Shown: positions 8,451 through 15,974 of the stretch, piece after piece | Position numbering within the stretch: position 1 is the first letter of the stretch | Layout of the letters: each line of letters starts with the position of its first letter | NCBI RefSeq assembly: GCF_900240995.1 | Contig: NZ_LT965953.1 | Coordinates: 2,238,557-2,302,556, forward strand | Source: Bacillus sp. Marseille-P3661 | Lineage (GTDB): Bacteria; Bacillota; Bacilli; Bacillales; Bacillaceae_J | Reading direction: 5' to 3' | Length of the DNA stretch: 64,000 nt | Position numbers and translations under genes: made by a program | The notes under the pieces: model-generated | What the model was told of the DNA's origin: nothing | The model's input: only the letters and a program-made list of their open reading frames with translations | Databases searched by the model: none

Positions 8451-9368
8451 TTAGTTTTTATAGAGTCCAGCTTTACTTAAAATAGTTTTAAGCTCCTCTA
8501 ACTTACTTTCCGCAAGTTGGTTTGCAGGTGGCAACACGTATGTTGAAGACAGTTCTCTACCTGTTAAACGCATCGCTTCTTTTACAACACTCACAAATGG
8601 TGTATCTAATTTATACATAAGTGGTAAATATGCTAAACGGCGATGCAATTCCGTTGCTTTCGCAAAATCACCTGATTGAAAGGCTCGATATATACCAACT
8701 TGTAGTTCAGGTGCAAAGTTAGTGCTGGCAGAAATAGCACCATCGCCTCCAAGAGCTAAGTTGTTCAATAAATGATCATCAAAGCCAGTTAATACTGCAA
8801 AATCAGGTCTTTCAGCCTTTACTGTTAAGATCATTTCTCGAATATGTCCAGCTGTATCAACAGTTTCTTTAATACCTACGATATTAGAATGATTCTTAGC
8901 AAGCTTGAGAACAAACTCCGGAGATAGATCCTGACCAGTCAATCCAGGAAAGTTATAAAAAATTATGTTTGTATCTACCGATTCGGCAATAGTTGAGTAG
9001 TGTTTATATAAGTTTTCTTCAGATAAATTCCAATAAAAAGGGTTGACGATAACAACACCATCTGCCCCTACTTCTTTACTATGTTTTGATAAGTCTATTA
9101 CCTCACGAGTATTCGTACCCCCTGTTCCGATAAGAACAGGAACACGACCGGCTACGTATTTAGTTGCAAACGAAGCTACTTCCATTCTTTCTTCAGTTGA
9201 CATTTGACTGAATTCGCCACCTGTACCTAAAAAGAATAGACCATTGACTCCTGAATCGATTAAATAATCAATTAGCTTTTTCATACTTGCAGTATCTAAA
9301 GAACCATCGCTAGTAAACAAAGTTGAAACCGGTGGGATAATACCTTTAAACAGCACGTTCGTACTCAT
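8451..9368 (-). CDS. DapA-family aldolase, YagE/YjhH-type (2-keto-3-deoxyaldonate aldolase)
   Basis: A 305-residue class I aldolase/lyase of the dihydrodipicolinate synthase family. Visible active-site parts are 'FLGTGGEF', the catalytic Tyr in 'IIFYNFPGLTGQDL' and the Schiff-base Lys in 'IVGIKETVDTAGH'. 'YNFPGLTGQDL' is characteristic of YagE/YjhH, which split 2-keto-3-deoxy-pentonate into pyruvate and glycolaldehyde. A dehydratase role (KdgD-like) is an alternative. The start follows GGGAGTG. The gene lies 24 bases after the 2-hydroxyacid dehydrogenase and forms a two-gene unit with it. Confidence 0.88.
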   Translation of the reverse strand: MSTNVLFKGIIPPVSTLFTSDGSLDTASMKKLIDYLIDSGVNGLFFLGTGGEFSQMSTEERMEVASFATKYVAGRVPVLIGTGGTNTREVIDLSKHSKEVGADGVVIVNPFYWNLSEENLYKHYSTIAESVDTNIIFYNFPGLTGQDLSPEFVLKLAKNHSNIVGIKETVDTAGHIREMILTVKAERPDFAVLTGFDDHLLNNLALGGDGAISASTNFAPELQVGIYRAFQSGDFAKATELHRRLAYLPLMYKLDTPFVSVVKEAMRLTGRELSSTYVLPPANQLAESKLEELKTILSKAGLYKN

Positions 9369-9392
9369 CAGTTTTTACACTCCCAAAATAGA

Positions 9393-10391
9393 CTAATTAT
9401 TCTTTTCTTTTAGTTTTACTGTTTCTTTTACTTCTTTATTGAACAAATAAGTAGGATAATATCCTGCTAATACATCGGCGATATTTTGTGCTGTTTTTCG
9501 TTTCAATTCTAACTCTGCCTCTTCAGAATACCAAGCAGCATGTGGATTTAATACAACATTATCCATTTTTAACAATGGGTTATCACTTGCAATAGGTTCC
9601 TGTTCTAGAACGTCCAAACCTGCTCCTGCAATTTCCCCATCTTGTAACGCCTTAATTAACGCTTGCTCGTCAATAACAGGACCTCGAGCAGTATTAATAA
9701 TAATCGCTTCTTTTTTCATTAACTTGAATTGTTTTTCTCCAATTAAGCCACGAGTTGACTCCATTAAAGGTGTATGAACAGATATATAGTCAGATTGCTC
9801 ACATAGTTCATCAAGAGTTACTAGCTTTACATTTAAATCATTAGCAACTTGTTCAGGTATGAATGGATCATATGCAATGACATTGATACCGAATGCCTGA
9901 GCTTTTTTAGCCAAGGTTTGAGGTATACGGCCAAGACCGGCTAAGCCTAACACACGTCCTCTTAGACGGAAGATTGGTACGCTTACTTTAAAATCCCAAT
10001 TTCCTCGTTTAACTTCATTATTTAATACTACTGTTTTTCTAGCACAAGACATTAATAGTGCGAATGCATGATCTGAAACTTCATCCATACAATAATCTGT
10101 GACATTACCTACAATAACATTATTTTCTGTCGCTGCTGCAATATCAACTGTATTTACACCAACACCATAGCGTGAGACAACTTTTAAATTTGGAAGGCTT
10201 TCAAGCACTTTTCTAGAAATCGGAGCGTATTGATTAAGGATACCATCAGCATCCTTTGCCGCTTCAATCACTTCGTCCTCTGTTTTACATTGTGCACGGA
10301 TTAACTCTGCATCAACAGTAGCAAGCACTTCTTCTTCAGGTGCTAACGTGGAAAATTCAAAATCTGTAATAACTACTTTAAACTTACTCAA
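9393..10391 (-). CDS. D-isomer-specific 2-hydroxyacid dehydrogenase (CtBP-like)
   Basis: A protein of about 332 residues. 'GRVLGLAGLGRIPQTLAKKA' is the Rossmann-fold NAD-binding motif, and 'NTARGPVIDEQAL' (Arg), 'DVLEQEP' (Glu) and 'NPHAAWYSEEA' (His) supply the catalytic triad. I place the start at TTG 10391, with AGGAG 9 bases upstream; the ATG at 10400 touches the ribosome site directly and is less likely. In this pathway it could reduce glyoxylate, a keto acid or a product of the aldolase. The substrate is not readable. Operator copy 5 lies upstream. Confidence 0.85.
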   Translation of the reverse strand: MSKFKVVITDFEFSTLAPEEEVLATVDAELIRAQCKTEDEVIEAAKDADGILNQYAPISRKVLESLPNLKVVSRYGVGVNTVDIAAATENNVIVGNVTDYCMDEVSDHAFALLMSCARKTVVLNNEVKRGNWDFKVSVPIFRLRGRVLGLAGLGRIPQTLAKKAQAFGINVIAYDPFIPEQVANDLNVKLVTLDELCEQSDYISVHTPLMESTRGLIGEKQFKLMKKEAIIINTARGPVIDEQALIKALQDGEIAGAGLDVLEQEPIASDNPLLKMDNVVLNPHAAWYSEEAELELKRKTAQNIADVLAGYYPTYLFNKEVKETVKLKEKNN

Positions 10392-10480
10392 CTGATTCAT
10401 CTCCTAATTACATATATTCTTTCTGCGACTAGTATTATGTAGTTTAGTCTAAAATATTCTCCTGAAAATGCGACTAACTC

Positions 10481-10510
10481 TGTTCTATATAATAAAACAG
10501 AGTTTTGAAT
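10481..10510. promoter_or_regulatory. Putative IclR-type operator, copy 5
   Basis: TGTTCTATATAATAAAACAG followed by AGTTTTGAAT, about 90 bases upstream of the 2-hydroxyacid dehydrogenase. It has the same spacing and half-sites as copies 1-4. The first transcription unit of the cluster starts here. Confidence 0.6.
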
Positions 10511-10749
10511 ATTTAAAAACTATTCTTATTTTATAGTAATTTATTTTTTTTATCAATAAATTTGAATGAGTTTTTAAGATTGTCACAATTCATTAATTCC
10601 TTATCCACTACGCCTTTAATTACTCAGGATTATATGTACCTCGTATCTTGTTTACTGCAGGATTGTTATATTTAAAATTTGCTAATTGACATGCAGATTT
10701 CATCATGTTAGAATAAAACCGATTAAATAAATCGGAAAACTCAATATAG

Positions 10750-10852
10750 ATTATCAAGAGTGGACGAGAGATTTGGCTCACTGACTCCACAGCAACCAGC
10801 CTTAAATGGAAAAGGTGCTCCTACCAACAAAGCCAATTGCTTTGGATGATGA
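10750..10852 (+). promoter_or_regulatory. SAM-I (S-box) riboswitch
   Basis: All S-box landmarks are present in order: P1 (ATTATC at 10750-10755 with GATGAT at 10845-10850), 'AAGAGTGGACGAGAGATTTGGCTC', P2 closing TCCAC, the conserved AGCAACC, then AAGGTGCT and P4 (CAAAGC / GCTTTG). A terminator follows directly. Known S-box RNAs end transcription when S-adenosylmethionine is abundant, so the hydrolase downstream should be made when methionine/SAM is low. Confidence 0.92.
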
Positions 10853-10864
10853 CGTAATGTTAAA

Positions 10865-10896
10865 ACTCCTTTGCAACCGCGCAAAGGGGTTTTTTA
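10865..10896 (+). terminator. Riboswitch expression-platform terminator
   Basis: Stem CCTTTGC / GCAAAGG, extended by ACT / GGT pairs, with loop AACCGC and a run of seven T. It lies 13 bases after the S-box P1 stem and about 90 bases before the hydrolase start. Confidence 0.85.
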
Positions 10897-10984
10897 TATG
10901 CTCTTAAATTCTAATGCCCTTGTTTTAATATAGTTTTCTAAATGATTTTTTAACAATTAAACAACTTAAAGAGGAGAGATTTAG

Positions 10985-11761
10985 ATGATACCAAATGAAT
11001 ATAATGTACTAAAAGGTGCGGAATCTTTTTATATAAAAGGAAATAATACTGGTATTTTACTACTTCATGGCTTTGTTGGAACGCCACAAAGCGTTCAATA
11101 TATAGGAGAAAAGTATGCTGAAAAGGGATTGACAGTCTTAGCTCCAAGATTAAAAGGTCACGGCACACATTATACAGACCTTAATACTATAAGCTATTAC
11201 GAATGGATTAACGAATGTATAGATGCATATAACACATTAAAAAAAGAATGTGACCAAGTTTTCATAATTGGTCAATCGATGGGTGGCATACTTGCATTGC
11301 ACCTTGCAAGTATACTTAAGGATGTAAGTGGAGTTATTACTATAAATGCTGCAATCCACGTACCCGGATATGAAATCTATAGGGGCGCTGAGTCACCTAG
11401 ATATATTCATGAAGGTACCCCTGATATCAAAGACCAAGCGGTAAACGAAATCACTTACGAGCAGGTACCATTACATTCAATTAAGCAATTACTATCCGTA
11501 ATTGATCATACAAAAAAGACACTTTACCAGGTAACGTGCCCACTTTTACTTTTTAAATCCTCTATTGACCATGTTGTACCACCAATAAGTACGGATTTTA
11601 TCTATGATAGTGTCCAATCGCAACATAAGATGATAAAGATACTGAACAATTCCTACCATGTAGCATCTATGGACTATGATAAAAATATCATCATTAATCA
11701 CACTATTGATTTTATTACCGATGTTAAAAGCCAAAAACAAAAGTATAAACTCCTCCAGTAG
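10985..11761 (+). CDS. Alpha/beta hydrolase (carboxylesterase / monoacylglycerol lipase-like), SAM-riboswitch controlled
   Basis: A 258-residue Est30-like alpha/beta hydrolase. 'ILLLHGFVGTPQS' forms the oxyanion-hole strand, the nucleophile is Ser in 'GQSMGG', Asp lies in 'KSSIDHVVPP' and His in 'NSYHVASMD'. The start follows AGAGGAGAG. A SAM-I riboswitch with terminator precedes it, which places it in the methionine/SAM regulon. The physiological substrate is unknown; a sulfur-containing ester or thioester is a guess from regulation only. Its stop codon lies inside a terminator hairpin. Confidence 0.88.
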   Translation: MIPNEYNVLKGAESFYIKGNNTGILLLHGFVGTPQSVQYIGEKYAEKGLTVLAPRLKGHGTHYTDLNTISYYEWINECIDAYNTLKKECDQVFIIGQSMGGILALHLASILKDVSGVITINAAIHVPGYEIYRGAESPRYIHEGTPDIKDQAVNEITYEQVPLHSIKQLLSVIDHTKKTLYQVTCPLLLFKSSIDHVVPPISTDFIYDSVQSQHKMIKILNNSYHVASMDYDKNIIINHTIDFITDVKSQKQKYKLLQ

Positions 11762-11775
11762 GAGTTTATACTTTG
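11740..11775. terminator. Terminator overlapping the hydrolase stop codon
   Basis: AAAGTATAAACTCCT and its reverse complement form a 15-base-pair stem with loop CCAGTA. It is nearly symmetrical and may serve both converging genes. Confidence 0.75.
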
Positions 11776-11805
11776 ATTTAAATACTCTCATCCCTTCTGT
11801 TCGAA

Positions 11806-12435
11806 TTAAAAAGTGCAGAAGTCTAGACCTTTAGCACGTATGCCTTTTATAATATGGGGTAAAGCCACCACTGTTTGTTCTAGCTCATGTAGTAAAACAA
11901 TCGAGCCTGGCCTACTATTTTCAACAACATTATTAACAATCATATAAGGCTGTTCCTTTAATTCCCAATCATATGATGAAATTTCCCACATAATTGGGGT
12001 TAACTGTAACCGTTCCAATATATCTAATGTTGCGTCATTATATCTACCAAACGGCGGTCTAAAATAAGAAACTGTTTCTCCAGTAATTTTTTCAATTGAC
12101 TTCTTACTACTCTTAATCTGTCTGTACTGCTCACTATATGACAATCTAACTAGATCTTTATGATTAATGCTATGTGTACCAATCCTGTGGCCTTCTGCGA
12201 GCACTCTTTTCCAAGGCCGTTTTTCATAAAGTAATCGAGATTGCCAAAAGAATACAGCAGGCACCTTTTCTTTTAATAAAATATCTAAGATTGTATTTAA
12301 GTTCCTGCTTGGACCATCATCAAATGTCAATACAACTTTATCGTTGTTATTTTTCATTTGTGATACGTTAGTCAACCAGCGGTTATCTTTAAGATCGTAC
12401 ACGATCTCACTTTTAACTACTCAAGGACTATTCAT
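11806..12435 (-). CDS. Polysaccharide deacetylase (NodB domain) with in-frame TGA at codon 5
   Basis: A NodB-type deacetylase with 'VVLTFDDGPS' (catalytic Asp and metal Asp), 'GTHSINH' (metal His pair), 'RPPFGRY' and 'IVLLHE'. It would remove acetyl groups from cell-wall or other sugars. No signal peptide is seen. The best ribosome site (AGGAG) precedes an ATG at 12435, but codon 5 is TGA. The open frame resumes and offers a GTG at 12402 that lacks a good ribosome site and sits in the loop of a hairpin (12392-12407). Options: start at the GTG, a nonsense mutation, or readthrough, since this genome decodes TGA as selenocysteine elsewhere. Homologues would decide; Trp (TGG) at codon 5 is the simplest ancestor. 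Confidence 0.7.
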
Positions 12436-12592
12436 AAAATTCACTCCTAGATTGTGATTTATCCCATCTACACAGAATTTTTTAACTAGCTTAATAGAAT
12501 CACTGTAATTTGGAATTCAATTGGAAAAACTTTTTACTTTATCTATAAGATTAAAGCCATTTATAATATCATGTTAGGGAAGGGGAGAAAAA

Positions 12593-13519
12593 ATGGCAAC
12601 TATCAAACAATATGTATTTTTTGATTTTGAAATGCTTTGCTCAAAGCGTGCTATGCCATTCGCAGAAATGGAAGCCATACGTTTAGGTGCTGTTAAATAT
12701 GACCTTCAAACTAAAGAAATAGAAACTTTTGATCAATATATACGTCCAACTACTTTAGAACCTTTAAGTGATTTTTGCAAATCATTAACGGGTATTCAAG
12801 ACTCTGATTTGGACCAAGCTAACGGTTTCCCAACAGTGTTTGGACAATTTTTAGATTGGATTAATGGAGTTAAAAAAACCCGCTTTTTTTCTTGGTCAAC
12901 AAGTGATTTATTACGTTTACAACACGATGCCCAAATGCATAATATCCCTGTAAGTACGATTGCCAAAATTGAAAAACGCTATATCGATTTTCAGGAAATT
13001 TTCACGAAAAAGGTATCAAAAACAAATCACTCTGTTGAAAATGCGTTAGGCTTATATAACCTGGAATTTGTTGGCGAAACACATAATCCAATGTACGATT
13101 CCTATAATACACTACAATTATATATTAACTTTACACAAGCTCCAAAACAGTCAGAGCTTATCATGTTAAAACAATTCATTTTTATTGACAAAGATGTTAG
13201 TGCGATAGACATTAATACCGAGTTGAAATACCAATTTAAGCAAGATATTCAGGATTATTTAACAGACTTAAAGATTATCCATAAAATAAGAGATGCAAAA
13301 AAACTGATTAAACGGACAAAAAAAATAGTTCATAAATACGAAAACATTATTACTAATCGTGCTGGGCTATACGATAGCCAGATCATTGAGTGGGTAAAAG
13401 AACTACTATCTTTTTATCTAGAACTGATGTCTAATTATGAGTATCACCTTTCATACGGCTCAAAAATTGTCATCCTTCATGAGCAATTAATTAAACCACT
13501 CCACAAATTAACAGCTTAA
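12593..13519 (+). CDS. DEDDh 3'-5' exonuclease (DnaQ/KapD-like)
   Basis: A 308-residue protein with an N-terminal exonuclease domain of about 190 residues. Motif I is 'FFDFEML' (DxE), motif II includes 'SWSTSDLLRLQHD', and motif III is 'HNPMYDSYNT' (H...D). These fit RNase T / DNA polymerase III epsilon-type nucleases such as KapD. The C-terminal 115 residues are helical and Lys-rich ('KKLIKRTKKIVHKY') and unrecognised, possibly nucleic-acid binding. The start follows AGGGGAG. Substrate (RNA or DNA) is unknown. Confidence 0.8.
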   Translation: MATIKQYVFFDFEMLCSKRAMPFAEMEAIRLGAVKYDLQTKEIETFDQYIRPTTLEPLSDFCKSLTGIQDSDLDQANGFPTVFGQFLDWINGVKKTRFFSWSTSDLLRLQHDAQMHNIPVSTIAKIEKRYIDFQEIFTKKVSKTNHSVENALGLYNLEFVGETHNPMYDSYNTLQLYINFTQAPKQSELIMLKQFIFIDKDVSAIDINTELKYQFKQDIQDYLTDLKIIHKIRDAKKLIKRTKKIVHKYENIITNRAGLYDSQIIEWVKELLSFYLELMSNYEYHLSYGSKIVILHEQLIKPLHKLTA

Positions 13520-13551
13520 AAATCCGAAATGAACTAATGTTTCGGATTTTT
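13518..13551. terminator. Bidirectional terminator
   Basis: AAAAATCCGAA / TTCGGATTTTT stem between the converging exonuclease and reductase genes. Both sides have T/A runs. Confidence 0.8.
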
Positions 13552-13556
13552 AATTT

Positions 13557-14486
13557 TCATTCAGACTCAATGATAGAACCATTCTTGAAAGGATGTAGCA
13601 ATGAATATAGTGCCTTTACATTTGGAGTTGATACACCATATTCTGCTGCAAATTTCAAAACTGCTCCTTGGATACTATCTAACTCAAGTGGCAGGCCTTT
13701 TTGAAGATCACGATGCATCGATGATGTCATTGCGGGTGGTAGATTTTGGAGCATTTGAATAATCTGATCACCCATATCCTCTGGTATAAAAACTCCTTTA
13801 AGTTTAGCGATTGCCACTATTTCCTTAATCATCTCTTGTAAAAATGAAAAGGTTTCTACATCCTTGATTGCAACTCCAATTGGTTGGCGTAGTGCTGATG
13901 TAATCCCACTTAAAGATGTAATAAATATATATTTCCTCCAAATATCAGTTAAAATATTTTCTGACAATGTTACAGTAATGCCAGCTTCTCTCATCTTTTC
14001 TTCAAGCTTATTCACCATCTGGGACTTTTCTGAGGTCAATGAACCAAAAATAATATCTTGCATATGACTTGTTTGCACAACATCTCCTTGTGAATTGAGT
14101 GTTGTTTCTATTTGGCATAAACCTCCTAGTACATTTTCCTTTCCATACTTTGAAACCAACAAATCAAGATGCTCTACACCATTTAATAGAGGAAGTATTT
14201 TTGATCCTTTTTGAACTAATTCACTAATTTGTGGTAGAGCTTCATTTAGATGGTAATTTTTTAAAGATAATATAACTAGATCAGGTTCTTTAATTTGGCT
14301 TACGTCTTTTGCCAATGTAGGGCAAATCGAAAAATCTCCGTGAACACTATATACATTTAGACCGTGTTTCTTTAGCTGTTCATATCGTTTGGGGCGTACT
14401 AAAAACGTAACCCTATTTCCCTTAAAAGCTAGCTTTCCACCGAAATATCCACCAACTGCACCAGCACCCATTACTACAATATTCAT
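13557..14486 (-). CDS. 2-dehydropantoate 2-reductase family protein (PanE/ApbA)
   Basis: A 309-residue ketopantoate-reductase-type enzyme. 'MGAGAVGGYFGGKLA' is the NADPH-binding Gly motif at the N-terminus, 'LSLKNYHLNEAL' carries the conserved Lys region, and 'DIWRKYIFITSLSGITSALR' is the C-terminal domain signature. The canonical reaction makes pantoate for coenzyme A. There are no panB/panC neighbours, so it could be a paralogue with another keto-acid substrate. Confidence 0.85.
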   Translation of the reverse strand: MNIVVMGAGAVGGYFGGKLAFKGNRVTFLVRPKRYEQLKKHGLNVYSVHGDFSICPTLAKDVSQIKEPDLVILSLKNYHLNEALPQISELVQKGSKILPLLNGVEHLDLLVSKYGKENVLGGLCQIETTLNSQGDVVQTSHMQDIIFGSLTSEKSQMVNKLEEKMREAGITVTLSENILTDIWRKYIFITSLSGITSALRQPIGVAIKDVETFSFLQEMIKEIVAIAKLKGVFIPEDMGDQIIQMLQNLPPAMTSSMHRDLQKGLPLELDSIQGAVLKFAAEYGVSTPNVKALYSLLHPFKNGSIIESE

Positions 14487-14615
14487 ACAAATCCCCCTTT
14501 TCCTCGTTACTCACATATTTATGAGCAATTATTAAACAAATATACTACAATTCTAAATGTCGCTGCACAACAATTAAAGTCTTTTTATAGAATAAGTATA
14601 TTATGGGGGTAACTC

Positions 14616-15410
14616 TTATTGATCGGTTTTCACTCCGATTAATTCGTAAATTGCATCTGCTACTGTTTCTACAACATGAGTAGCTGCTTTTTTTACATCC
14701 TGATGGGCAGTAGCCATCGCAAAGCTGTGCTCAGTCAATTGAAACATTGGTATATCATTAAAAGAATCCCCAATACATGCAATTTCCTCTTGATTGATAT
14801 CAAGGTGGTCAAGCAAAATAAGAATGGCATTACCTTTGCTTATATTCTTTGGAACAATATCCAGTATTTTCGATTCAGATATATAGGCATCCATTACGTT
14901 GGGATACTGCTCAGTCAGCTCTTTGTGTAGCTTACATATTTGTTCCTCTGTTCCATTAAGAATTAACTTTGATGGAAAGATAGTTTTTCCTATTTTATTT
15001 AACAAATTTTTTTCTTCTAGTACAGGACTAAACAATCTTTCTTCAATCTTTATTATATGCTCCGTTCTTTCTTCCACATATTCTTTATCGATCGTTGAGA
15101 GAAAAGTAATTAGATTTTCTTTTTTAATTCGCTCATATAATTCTATTGCTACTTCAGGCGGAAATGTAGTTTCATGTAGTTGTTTTTCCTCGACGGTATA
15201 AATAAAGCCGCCATTTTGACTAATACGATGGAATTTTGATCCTAACATATTTGCAACAGCTTTAATATCGATATCCTTTCGACCTGATGCAAGGCAAAAA
15301 TCTATGCCTTGCTGTAAAGCCATATTTACAGCTTGTTTATCCTTTATACTTATTTCATTTTTCTCGGTTAATAAGGTTCCATCCAGATCACAGATTATCA
15401 TTTTAATCAT
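14616..15410 (-). CDS. Cof-type HAD phosphatase
   Basis: A 264-residue haloacid-dehalogenase hydrolase of the Cof/YidA type. Motif I 'ICDLDGTLLTEKNEI' holds the nucleophile Asp, 'CLASGR' is motif II, and 'IACIGDSFNDIPMFQL' is motif IV. A C2-type cap lies between. The start has TAGGAGC upstream. These enzymes dephosphorylate small sugar phosphates or flavin-type metabolites; the substrate cannot be assigned. Confidence 0.88.
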   Translation of the reverse strand: MIKMIICDLDGTLLTEKNEISIKDKQAVNMALQQGIDFCLASGRKDIDIKAVANMLGSKFHRISQNGGFIYTVEEKQLHETTFPPEVAIELYERIKKENLITFLSTIDKEYVEERTEHIIKIEERLFSPVLEEKNLLNKIGKTIFPSKLILNGTEEQICKLHKELTEQYPNVMDAYISESKILDIVPKNISKGNAILILLDHLDINQEEIACIGDSFNDIPMFQLTEHSFAMATAHQDVKKAATHVVETVADAIYELIGVKTDQ

Positions 15411-15440
15411 AAAAAAATGCTCCTAACTCTATTCAATAAA

Positions 15441-15470
15441 GAAAAGGCTTCAAACGTAATGAAAGCCTTC
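15441..15470 (-). terminator. Terminator of the 97-residue hypothetical gene
   Basis: Minus-strand AAGGCTT / AAGCCTT-type stem ending in TTTTC, between the hypothetical gene (15484-15777) and the Cof gene. Confidence 0.6.
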
Positions 15471-15483
15471 TCGATTTACTTCA

Positions 15484-15777
15484 CTATTTTTTTAGATCAG
15501 GCGCAAACTCATTCGCCATTTCGATTAATGGTTTTAATCGACCTGCATTTAAAGATGTATTTACTGAATCTTCATTAAGGCTTAAACGGGTTTGCTTTGG
15601 CTCAGTTTTAATGTTTTTAAAAAAACTAACAGTGATCCCTGCTGCTAGTATACTCAAGATGGTAATAATCCAAGGTGTTTGACTTCTTTTCTTTTGCTGC
15701 AGTCCAAATATTTGTAAAAATCCACTACCAAATTTTTGCATATTCAACAGATTAATTACTTGTTGTATCACATTCAT
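15484..15777 (-). CDS. Small membrane protein, unknown
   Basis: A 97-residue protein. Residues about 37-55 ('WIITILSILAAGITVSFF') are one membrane segment, preceded by a Lys/Arg-rich stretch (QQKKRSQ), so the C-terminus is probably outside. The outside part is short and polar. It has an AGAGAAGGGG site. I do not recognise the family. It stands alone with its own terminator. Confidence 0.65.
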   Translation of the reverse strand: MNVIQQVINLLNMQKFGSGFLQIFGLQQKKRSQTPWIITILSILAAGITVSFFKNIKTEPKQTRLSLNEDSVNTSLNAGRLKPLIEMANEFAPDLKK

Positions 15778-15927
15778 TTTACCCCTTCTCTCTTTCTATT
15801 CGAGTATGTCTAGGTTATTCAACATTATTTTGTGTAAATTCACTTTATTTATTTAAACTACCTAAAACTTTCAGGATATGTACTTGGTTTTGAATGTGAA
15901 ACATTTCAGAAAATATAACTTGTAGAA

Positions 15928-15957
15928 AAGCACCGCCACTATCATAGAGCGGTGCTT
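15928..15957 (-). terminator. Terminator of the parE-parC operon
   Basis: AAGCACCGC / GCGGTGCTT nine-base-pair stem, followed on the minus strand by TTTTC, directly after parC. Confidence 0.75.
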
Positions 15958-15974
15958 AAACTTTCATAAATATA

